Assembly (NCBI GenBank): GCA_042701975.1
Contig: CP170561.1
Coordinates: 2,976,001-3,040,000 of the forward strand
From: JAFALK01 sp042701975
GTDB taxonomy: Bacteria > Pseudomonadota > Gammaproteobacteria > Burkholderiales > Burkholderiaceae_C
Length of the DNA stretch: 64,000 bases
Reading direction: 5' to 3'
Part shown: positions 45,937 to 54,493 of the stretch, piece after piece
How the letters are laid out: the number at the start of each line of letters is the position of its first letter
Position numbering within the stretch: position 1 is the stretch's first letter
Notes under the pieces: model-generated
The model's database searches: none
What the model was told of the DNA's origin: nothing
The model's input: only the letters and a program-made list of their open reading frames with translations
Program-made: the position numbers and the translations under genes

Positions 45937-47763
45937 ATGAAGGACTTCCAGAAGATCGCTCCCTGGCTTGCCATCGCCATCGGCATCGCCGCTGCCTGCC
46001 AGTCCGGTGCCAAGGCCGCGACCGTTGCTGCTGAATCCGCCAGCTTCGCCGTGCACGACGCCACGGTGTTCGACGGCAAGCAGCGCCTCGAACACATGGA
46101 CGTGCTGGTGAAGGACGGCCGCATCGCCGCCATCGCCCCGGTCAGCAAGAAGCTGGTCATGCCGGCCGGCGTGCCCGTGGTGCAGGGCGCCGGCAAGACC
46201 CTGCTGCCGGGGCTGATCGACGCTCACGTGCACAGCTGGGGCACGGCCCGACGCGACGCGCTGCGCCTGGGCGTGACGACCGAGCTCGACATGTTCACCG
46301 ACCCGCGCCAACTGCCCGCTGCACGCCGCGAGCGTGAAAGCCTGGCCGCGGCGCAAGGCGCTGACCTCTGGTCTGCCGGCACCCTGGCCACCGCACCGGG
46401 TGGGCACGGCACCGAGTACGGCTTCAAGATCCCCACGCTGACCAAGCCCGAGGAGGCCGAAGGCTTCGTCGCCACTCGCCAGGCCGAGGGCAGCGACTAC
46501 CTGAAGATCGTCATCGAGAACGGCTCCGCCTACGGCCACCCGATGGCGACGCTGGACGGCCCCATCATCAGCGCGCTGACGAAGGCTGCGCGCTCGCGCG
46601 GCATGCTCAGCGTGGCCCACGTGGCCACCGCCGACGATGCGCGCCTGGCCTTCCAGTCTGGCGTGGACGGCCTGGCCCACATGTTCATCGACCGCCCGCT
46701 CGATCCCTCCAAGCCCGCCGATGCCGCCTTCATCGAGCAGGCGCGCAAACACTTCATCGTTGCCACGCTGGCCGTCAATGCCAGCCTCTCCGGCAAGCCC
46801 TATGGCCGTGAGCTGACCGAGGATCCGCGCCTCGCACCCTGGCTGAGCACCACGCAGAAGGGCAGCCTGTCGGGCGCCTTCGGCGGCGACTGGAGCAAGC
46901 CGCACTTCATCGTCAACGCGATGGCCAACACCCGCACGCTGCATGCAGCCGGCGTGCCCATCCTGGCCGGCACCGATGCCGGCAACCCTGGCACCGCGCA
47001 CGGCGCCAGCCTGCACGGCGAGCTGGCCCTGCTGGTGCAGTCCGGCCTGACGCCCGCGGAGGCGCTGAGCGCCGCCACCGCCGAGCCGGCGCGCATCTTC
47101 GGCCTGAAGGACCGCGGCCAGATCGCCGTGGGTCGCCGCGCCGACCTGCTGCTGGTCGAGGGCGACCCCACGAAGGACATCACCACCACCCGCGCCATCG
47201 TCGGCCTGTGGAAGAACGGTCTGCCCGTGGACCGCAGCCTGCAGCCGGATGAAAAGCCCGGCGTCGCCGCCGCCAAGGCGCCGACCAGCACGCTGATTGC
47301 CGACTTCGCCGGCGAGGGCGTCGCAGCCCGCATCGGCCAGCCCTTCATGGTCAGCACCGACGCGATGATGGGCGGCAAGTCCACCGCGACGTTGGCCGTC
47401 AAGAACGGCGCGCTGGCGGTGCAGGGCACGGTGGACGGCGGTCTGCCCTACGCCTGGGCCGGTGCGCTGTGGATGGCCGGCACCAAGCCGATGGACCCGG
47501 TGGACTTCGCCGGCCGCAAGGAGCTGGTCTTCAAGGTCCGCGGCCCGGCGCGCAGCGCCACGGCCATGATCTTCAGCGGTGAGCAAGCGCAAGGCCGCCC
47601 GGCGACGCTGCCCTTCACCATCCAGCCCGAATGGACGGAAGTGCGCCTGCCGCTGGACAAGTTCAACGGTGCTGACCTGGCCCATCTGCGAGCCCTGGCC
47701 TTCACTGCTGGTTTGCCCGCGGGCGAGTTCACGTTCGAGCTCGACGACATCGAACTGCGCTGA
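45937..47763 (+). CDS. Secreted amidohydrolase fused to a CIA30-like domain
   Basis: A 608-residue exported protein: signal peptide ending near CQSGAKA, then an amidohydrolase barrel. The metal site LLPGLIDAHVHSWG has the HxH motif; LSVAHVATADDAR, DGLAHMFIDRP and ILAGTDAGN supply later ligands, so it should be active. The C-terminal ~150 residues (IADFAGEGV to FTFELDDIELR) resemble the CIA30 sandwich domain, a possible carbohydrate- or protein-binding module. It starts the operon with the DesK/DesR-like pair and is preceded by a palindromic operator. Substrate unknown. Confidence 0.87.
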   Translation: MKDFQKIAPWLAIAIGIAAACQSGAKAATVAAESASFAVHDATVFDGKQRLEHMDVLVKDGRIAAIAPVSKKLVMPAGVPVVQGAGKTLLPGLIDAHVHSWGTARRDALRLGVTTELDMFTDPRQLPAARRERESLAAAQGADLWSAGTLATAPGGHGTEYGFKIPTLTKPEEAEGFVATRQAEGSDYLKIVIENGSAYGHPMATLDGPIISALTKAARSRGMLSVAHVATADDARLAFQSGVDGLAHMFIDRPLDPSKPADAAFIEQARKHFIVATLAVNASLSGKPYGRELTEDPRLAPWLSTTQKGSLSGAFGGDWSKPHFIVNAMANTRTLHAAGVPILAGTDAGNPGTAHGASLHGELALLVQSGLTPAEALSAATAEPARIFGLKDRGQIAVGRRADLLLVEGDPTKDITTTRAIVGLWKNGLPVDRSLQPDEKPGVAAAKAPTSTLIADFAGEGVAARIGQPFMVSTDAMMGGKSTATLAVKNGALAVQGTVDGGLPYAWAGALWMAGTKPMDPVDFAGRKELVFKVRGPARSATAMIFSGEQAQGRPATLPFTIQPEWTEVRLPLDKFNGADLAHLRALAFTAGLPAGEFTFELDDIELR

Positions 47764-47774
47764 TACTGAGCGTT

Positions 47775-48944
47775 ATGCGATTCCCCCAAGCGCACCCCAA
47801 CTCCTTGCTGGCCACGGTGGCGCGTGGCCAGCTGGCTTACCCGATCGGCAATCTGTTCTGGCTGGTCTATGTGCTGGCCGCCGCGATCTGGATGCCGCTG
47901 AGCCTTGAGCTGCGCATCTTCACCTGGGCCAGCCTTGTCGTCTTCCTGCCGCTGTACTTCGCAGGCTGGTGGGGCGATGCGGCCAAGCTGCCACGCTACA
48001 CGCTGGCGATCGCGGTGCTCGGCCTGGCCAGCGTGCCGCTCAACGCGGTGTTCAGCTACGTGCTCTACGCCGCGGCCTTCATCCCGTACTGCGGCACGCG
48101 CCGGCAGTCGATGGGCTTGATGGCCCTGCTGCTGATCGCTTTCGCGGCGTTGGCTTCGACGGATCCCCGGTTCTCTCCGCTGGTCATCGGCTTCGGCGTG
48201 CTGCTGAGCCTCGTGATCGGCTTCTTCGGCTGGAGCGCCCGCCATGGCGCCAACCGGGACGCGGCGCTGCGGCTCTCGCATGAAGAAGTGCGCCGCCTCG
48301 CCGCCAGCGCCGAGCGCGAACGCATTGGCCGCGACCTGCACGACACGCTGGGCGCCACGTTGGCCCTCATCGCCATCAAGAGCGAGCTGGCCGGCCGCTT
48401 GATGGATCGCGATGCCGCTGCCGCCAGGGCGCAAGTGGCGGACATCGAGACCGTGGCCCGTGAAGCGCTGGTGCAGGTGCGCGCCGCCGTGGCCGGCATC
48501 CGCTCGGCCGTGCTGGTGGCGGAAGCCGCCTCGGCCCGCGTGCTGCTGGAATCGAGCGGCGTGGCCTTTGGCGCCGATCTGGATTCCCTGCACCTGCGGC
48601 CGGAAGCCGAAAGCGCTCTGGCCCTGGCCCTGCGCGAGGCCGCCACCAATGTGCAGCGCCATGCGCGCGCCCAGGCCGTGCGCGTGCGCCTGCGTGCCGA
48701 GGACGACCACGCGGTGATGACCATTCAGGACGACGGCAGCGGCGCGCCCGTGCGCCGTGGCCATGGCCTGCGCGGCATGGAAGAACGGCTGGAGAGCGTG
48801 GGCGGCAGCGTGGAGATTGCCTCGGTGCAGAAGGGCGCCGAGCGCGGGACGCGGCTGACCCTGCGCGTGCCGCTCGCCGATTCGATGCAGGACGAGGTCG
48901 TTGCACCTGACGACGCAGCTCAGCTGATGGTGCGCCCCGCATGA
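47775..48944 (+). CDS. Sensor histidine kinase, DesK-like
   Basis: A 389-residue inner-membrane kinase with about five hydrophobic helices in the first 165 residues and a short loop rather than a sensor domain, as in DesK-type membrane sensors. The dimerisation domain is HisKA_3 with H189 in ERIGRDLHDTLGATLA, and the ATPase has LREAATNVQRHARAQ, DDGSGAPVRRGHGLRGM. It begins 11 bases after the amidohydrolase and overlaps its response regulator by 4 bases, so it is one operon. Confidence 0.93.
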   Translation: MRFPQAHPNSLLATVARGQLAYPIGNLFWLVYVLAAAIWMPLSLELRIFTWASLVVFLPLYFAGWWGDAAKLPRYTLAIAVLGLASVPLNAVFSYVLYAAAFIPYCGTRRQSMGLMALLLIAFAALASTDPRFSPLVIGFGVLLSLVIGFFGWSARHGANRDAALRLSHEEVRRLAASAERERIGRDLHDTLGATLALIAIKSELAGRLMDRDAAAARAQVADIETVAREALVQVRAAVAGIRSAVLVAEAASARVLLESSGVAFGADLDSLHLRPEAESALALALREAATNVQRHARAQAVRVRLRAEDDHAVMTIQDDGSGAPVRRGHGLRGMEERLESVGGSVEIASVQKGAERGTRLTLRVPLADSMQDEVVAPDDAAQLMVRPA

Positions 48945-49546
48945 CCATCCGTGTATTGCTCGCTGAAGACCAGGCCATGCTGCGCGGCGCTCTCGTGGCG
49001 CTGCTCTCGCTCGAACAGGACCTGCAGATCGTCGCCGCCGTCGGCGATGGCGAGGCCGCCGTGCGCGAGGCCCACGCGCTGCGGCCCGACCTGCTCATCA
49101 CCGACATCGAGATGCCGGGTCTTTCGGGCCTGGAAGTGGCGGCCCGCGTGAGCCGCTTCGACAAGCCCTGCAAGGTCGTGATCCTGACCACCTTCGCGCG
49201 CGCCGGCTATCTGCGCCGCGCGCTGGAGGCCGGCGTCTCGGCGTACCTGCTCAAGGACACGCCCTCCGAGCAACTGGCGGAGGCGCTGCGCAAGGTCCAC
49301 GCCGGTGGCCGCGTCATCGCGCCCGAGCTGGCGGCCGAAGGCTGGGTGGAGGCCGATCCGCTGCTGGAGCGCGAGCGCCAGGTGCTGCGCCTCTCGGGCG
49401 AGGGCGCCACGGCCGGCAAGATCGCCGAGCAGCTGGGCCTGTCGGCCGGCACGGTGCGCAACTACCTGTCCGCGGCGATCGGCAAGCTTGGCGTGGACAA
49501 CCGCATCGAGGCCTACCGCATGGCGCGGCAAAAGGGCTGGCTCTGA
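48941..49546 (+). CDS. NarL/FixJ-type response regulator, DesR-like
   Basis: A 201-residue regulator. The receiver has the acidic residues ED, phospho-acceptor D55 in LLITDIEMPGLSG, and K in YLLKDTPSEQL. The C-terminal LuxR-type helix-turn-helix reads RERQVLRLSGEGATAGKIAEQLGLSAGTVRNYLSAAIGKLG. Paired with the upstream DesK-like kinase by a 4-base ATGA overlap. A natural target is the 26-bp palindrome upstream of the amidohydrolase; this is inference. Confidence 0.94.
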   Translation: MTIRVLLAEDQAMLRGALVALLSLEQDLQIVAAVGDGEAAVREAHALRPDLLITDIEMPGLSGLEVAARVSRFDKPCKVVILTTFARAGYLRRALEAGVSAYLLKDTPSEQLAEALRKVHAGGRVIAPELAAEGWVEADPLLERERQVLRLSGEGATAGKIAEQLGLSAGTVRNYLSAAIGKLGVDNRIEAYRMARQKGWL

Positions 49547-49553
49547 AAGTGGC

Positions 49554-50447
49554 CTAACGCCTTGCCGAGACGGCAATGCCCGCCACGATCAACGCGAAGG
49601 CCGCGCCGTGGTACCAGGCCGGGCCTTCGCCGAGCAGCGCCAGCGAGAGCAGGGCGGCGAACAGCGGCGTGAGGTTGAAGAAGAATGCCGCCGTGGCCGG
49701 CCCGGCTTCGGCCACGCCCATGCCCCAGCAGCGGTAGGCGATCAGCGAGGCCGCGATCGTCACGTAGGCCAGCGCGAGCACGACGGTGAGGCTCCAGTGC
49801 ACATAGGCGATGCCCATCGCAAACTCCGCGCCGGCAAAGAGCAGGGCCCACGGCGCACCGAATACGCATTGCGCCATCAGCGTGCCGGCCCAGTCCCAGG
49901 GCGGACGTTGATCGAAGGGCGGGCGCACGAGCATCCAGCTGTAGACGGACCACAGCACGATCGCCACCAGCATCAGCAGGTCGCCCGCCACCAGATGCAC
50001 CGCCGCCAGCCGCTGCCACGAGCCCTGGCTGAGCACCAGCGCCACGCCGGCCAGCGAAAGCACGGCGCCGATCACCTCACGCCCCCGTGGCTTCACGCCG
50101 TGGCGCAGGGCGCCCACCGCCAGCATCCACGCCGGCATGCTGGAGGCGATCAGCGTGACGTTCAGCGCGCTGGAGCTGTGGACCGCCGCATAGAGCATGG
50201 CGTTGTAGCAACCCATGCCCAACAGGCCCAGCACGCCGAAGTAATGCCAGTGCTTGCGCAGCAGTTCCGGCGCGGCCCGCAGCGAACCGGCCAGCGGCAG
50301 CAGCAGCGCGAAGGCCAGCGCCCAGCGCAGGCCGTTGAGCAGCACGGGCGAGATCGCACCGGCCACGTGCCGACCGAGCACGGCGTTGCCCGCCCACAGC
50401 AGTGGAGGCAGGGTCAGCAACAGGGTCAAGCGCAGTGTGAGTCGCAT
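49554..50447 (-). CDS. EamA-family DMT transporter
   Basis: A 297-residue inner-membrane protein with ten hydrophobic helices in two EamA repeats (LLLTLPPLLWAGNAVLGRHV at the start, LPLFAALLSLALLGEGPAW in the second repeat). A metabolite or amino-acid exporter role is typical, substrate unknown. It ends 7 bases from the stop of the convergent response regulator, with no terminator in between. It is divergent from the quinone oxidoreductase. Second DMT transporter in the window; not closely similar to the other. Confidence 0.86.
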   Translation of the reverse strand: MRLTLRLTLLLTLPPLLWAGNAVLGRHVAGAISPVLLNGLRWALAFALLLPLAGSLRAAPELLRKHWHYFGVLGLLGMGCYNAMLYAAVHSSSALNVTLIASSMPAWMLAVGALRHGVKPRGREVIGAVLSLAGVALVLSQGSWQRLAAVHLVAGDLLMLVAIVLWSVYSWMLVRPPFDQRPPWDWAGTLMAQCVFGAPWALLFAGAEFAMGIAYVHWSLTVVLALAYVTIAASLIAYRCWGMGVAEAGPATAAFFFNLTPLFAALLSLALLGEGPAWYHGAAFALIVAGIAVSARR

Positions 50448-50477
50448 GGTTCGCGGCGGACCTTACCATCGCCGACC

Positions 50478-51467
50478 ATGACCACAGAACATGTCATCCG
50501 CGTTCCCCAGGCCGGCGGCCCTGAACTGATGAAGCTGGAGGCCGTCGAGGTCGGCGCACCAGGTCCGGGCGAGGTCCGCATCCGGCACCATGCCTGCGGC
50601 GTCAACTACATCGACGTCTACCAGCGCACTGGCGTCTATCCGCTGCCCATGCCGTTGTCGCTGGGCATGGAGGCGTCAGGCGTGATCGAAGCGGTAGGCG
50701 AGGGCGTCACACACCTCGGCGCAGGCGATCGCGCTGCTTATGCCAGCCAGCCGCCCGGCGCCTACAGCACGGCGCGCGTGCTGCCGGCCCGTTCGGTCTT
50801 CAAGCTGCCAGATGCCATCGCGCTGGACGCGGCCGCGGCCCTGGTGTTCAAGGGGCTCACCGCGCAATACCTCTTGCGCCGCACCGCCTGGCCGGGCCTC
50901 GTGCAGCCGGGGGACTTCGTGCTGTTCCATGCCGCGGCGGGCGGCGTGGGCCTGATCGCCTGCCAATGGGCCAAGGCTCTGGGCTGGCAACTGATCGCCA
51001 CGGCGGGCTCGGACGAGAAATGCGCCATGGCGCTCGATGCCGGCGCGGCGCACGCCATCAACTACCGGCGCGAGGACTTCGCGGCGCGGGTGAAGGAGAT
51101 CACTGGTGGCAAGGGCGTGAAGGTGGTGTACGACTCGGTCGGCGCCGATACGTTTGAGGGCTCGATCAATTCGCTGGCGCCGTTTGGACTGATGGTGTCC
51201 TACGGCAATGCCTCGGGCGTGGTGCCGCCGGTGAATGTGGGCATGCTCGCGGCCAAGGGCTCGCTCTACCTGAGTCGACCGACGCTATTCACGCACATCT
51301 CGACCATGGAATCGGCGCAGGAGATGGCGGCTGACCTGTTCTCGTTTGTGACGAGTGGGGCGATCAAGGTGCACATCGGGAAGCGCTACGGGTTGGCGGA
51401 CGCGGCGCAGGCGCATCGGGATTTGGAAGCACGGGCGACGGTGGGATCGAGTGTCTTGTTCGTCTAG
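50478..51467 (+). CDS. NADPH:quinone oxidoreductase, Qor-type
   Basis: A 329-residue zinc-free MDR enzyme of the zeta-crystallin class. The cofactor motif is AAAGGVGLIACQWAKALG, with the substrate-side GVNYIDVYQRTGVYP at the N-terminus, matching QorA. It probably reduces quinones with NADPH; an acryloyl-CoA or alkenal role is the usual alternative. It starts 31 bases from the divergent transporter gene. The 299-base gap after it is repeat-rich and non-coding. Confidence 0.92.
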   Translation: MTTEHVIRVPQAGGPELMKLEAVEVGAPGPGEVRIRHHACGVNYIDVYQRTGVYPLPMPLSLGMEASGVIEAVGEGVTHLGAGDRAAYASQPPGAYSTARVLPARSVFKLPDAIALDAAAALVFKGLTAQYLLRRTAWPGLVQPGDFVLFHAAAGGVGLIACQWAKALGWQLIATAGSDEKCAMALDAGAAHAINYRREDFAARVKEITGGKGVKVVYDSVGADTFEGSINSLAPFGLMVSYGNASGVVPPVNVGMLAAKGSLYLSRPTLFTHISTMESAQEMAADLFSFVTSGAIKVHIGKRYGLADAAQAHRDLEARATVGSSVLFV

Positions 51468-51607
51468 ACGGACGCCCAGGCGACAGCAGGGGTCAGCGCC
51501 GAGACTCGGCGTACCCGGCCGAGCGAGTTCGTCAGAGATGTCGGTGGAGATATCCGCCTAGCGGCGGCGAGGGCCCTCCTCGGTCGGAGCGGGCGCGGTT
51601 CGTTAGC

Positions 51608-51643
51608 GCCTGCGATCGGACACTCGCCTGCGATCGGGCACTC
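51608..51643. repeat. Two tandem 18-base repeats
   Basis: GCCTGCGATCGGACACTC is followed directly by GCCTGCGATCGGGCACTC, with one difference. Short local duplication. Confidence 0.85.
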
Positions 51644-51676
51644 GCAGCCTGATGCTTGACAGGTGCTTCTTTGCTT

Positions 51677-51702
51677 CCTTTCTTTGCTCCAGCAAGGAAA
51701 GG
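51677..51702. repeat. Inverted repeat at convergent gene ends
   Basis: CCTTTCTTTGCT (51677-51688) pairs with AGCAAGGAAAGG (51691-51702) with one G-T pair and a 2-base loop. It may be a terminator or part of a dispersed repeat. Confidence 0.65.
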
Positions 51703-51766
51703 GAGTCGCCAAGCCGGGCGAGTCTGACGGGTTGCACCCTCAGGTCACTCACCCAAAGCGCTCGAC

Positions 51767-53275
<1,509 letters not shown>

Positions 53276-53480
53276 GGCGGAACTGCAAAATTTGCACGGG
53301 ATTGTCGAGCGCTCCCATGCGGGGCCACGTGCTCAAAATCACGCTCTGTCCTACTTGATCGTTAGGTGTTTTGCCGGATTTGAGTGTTGCGGGCAATTCA
53401 AGCCAGGAGTAAAACGGTTGAACCTGACCGCAAGTCCACCGGAACTCAGACAAGCAAGTTCACATCGAGGAGAGACCACC

Positions 53481-53993
53481 ATGCGCAAACGCATCTACTG
53501 GCTCCTGCCTGACGGTGAAGCCGCCCGCAGGACCATGAACGAGCTGCTGCTCGCCCGCATCGGCGAAATGCACATCCACTTTGCCGCCGCCGACGGGGCC
53601 GACATGAACGGCCTGCACGCCGCCAACGTGCTGCAGACCTCGGACCTGATCGGCTCCGCCCAGATGGGTGCGCTGGTGGGCGCGGGCCTGGGCGCGGCGG
53701 CGGGTGCGCTGGCGGCCTACGTGCTGTCAGAAACGGGCGCCACGCCGCAGGTGCTGGTCATCGCGCTGGCGGCCGTGGGCGCGGCATTGGGCACGTGGAT
53801 GTCGAGCATGATCGGCAGCTCCACGCCGAGCCGCAGGCTGCGCCGCTTCGAAAATTCCATTTCGGCCGGCCAGTACCTGCTGATGGTGGACGTGCCGAAC
53901 CGGCGCGTGGACGAGATCGAGGAGTTGCTGGCCCGCACGCACCCCGAAGCGCACTTCGAGGGCGTGGAGCCCAACGTCCCCGCGTTCCCGTAA
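53481..53993 (+). CDS. Glycine-rich membrane protein of unknown function
   Basis: A 170-residue protein with a basic soluble N-terminus (MRKRIYWLLPDGEAARRTM) and then a Gly/Ala-rich double hydrophobic region (LVGAGLGAAAGALAAYVLSE and VLVIALAAVGAALGTWMSSMIG). The shape resembles the 'TIGR-type' DUF1269-like proteins, with a hairpin TM region between two soluble parts, ending in RRVDEIEELLARTHPEAHFEG. Function unknown. Good AGGAGAG ribosome site before the ATG at 53481. Confidence 0.72.
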   Translation: MRKRIYWLLPDGEAARRTMNELLLARIGEMHIHFAAADGADMNGLHAANVLQTSDLIGSAQMGALVGAGLGAAAGALAAYVLSETGATPQVLVIALAAVGAALGTWMSSMIGSSTPSRRLRRFENSISAGQYLLMVDVPNRRVDEIEELLARTHPEAHFEGVEPNVPAFP

Positions 53994-54000
53994 GTCGAGA

Positions 54001-54492
54001 TCAGCCGCGCTTCACGCGCCGCAGCTCGTCGAAGATGAGCAAGGCGGCGCCGATCGTGATCGCGCAATCGGCGATGTTGAAGGCCGGGAAGTAGTAGATG
54101 TTCTTCCAGTGGAAGAGCAGGAAGTCGACCACGTAGCCGTGCCACAGGCGGTCGATCACGTTGCCCACGGCGCCGCCGAGGATCAGCGAGAGCGCTAGCG
54201 CGAACAGCGTCTGGTGGCCGTAGCGCTTGAGCATCACGCTGATGAAGACCACCGCGGCCACCGCCAGGCCCACGAAGAACCAGCGCTGCCAGCCGCCGGC
54301 ACCCGCCAGGAAGCTGAACGCGGCGCCGGTGTTGTGCGCGCGAACGAGCGAGAAGAAGCTCGTCACGTAGTGGCTGTCTCCGAGCTGGAAGACCGAGACG
54401 ATCAGCGCCTTGACCAGCTGGTCCGCCACGATGACGAGGGCGGCAACGGCCAGCCAGAGCTTGAGGTTGGTGTTGGAAGGCTTGGCGGGCAT
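54001..54492 (-). CDS. lspA: Signal peptidase II (lipoprotein signal peptidase)
   Basis: Inner-membrane aspartic protease that removes signal peptides from prolipoproteins. The 163-residue protein has four membrane helices and the catalytic aspartates in GNVIDRLWHG and FNIADCAITIGA; the RAHNTGAAFSFLAG motif is conserved. The ATG at 54492 is separated from the ileS stop by one base, so translation is coupled. Lipoprotein genes such as bamC elsewhere in the window depend on it. Confidence 0.96.
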   Translation of the reverse strand: MPAKPSNTNLKLWLAVAALVIVADQLVKALIVSVFQLGDSHYVTSFFSLVRAHNTGAAFSFLAGAGGWQRWFFVGLAVAAVVFISVMLKRYGHQTLFALALSLILGGAVGNVIDRLWHGYVVDFLLFHWKNIYYFPAFNIADCAITIGAALLIFDELRRVKRG

Positions 54493-54493
54493 G

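Larger units (their letters stand above)
51468..51766. other. 299-base repeat-rich gap with no gene
   Basis: No supported gene is present. The gap holds a tandem 18-base repeat and a strong inverted repeat (listed separately), and is the convergent end of the quinone oxidoreductase and the histidine kinase genes. Part of it has the look of a dispersed non-coding repeat that occurs at gene ends in this lineage. Confidence 0.6.

Noticed and set aside
45811..47685. 624-residue open frame antisense to the amidohydrolase
   Set aside because: No recognisable domain, and the plus-strand amidohydrolase is convincing.
51464..51712. 82-residue minus-strand frame in the repeat-rich gap
   Set aside because: It encodes the repeated CECPIAGECPIAG only because of the tandem repeat, and has no start signal or family.
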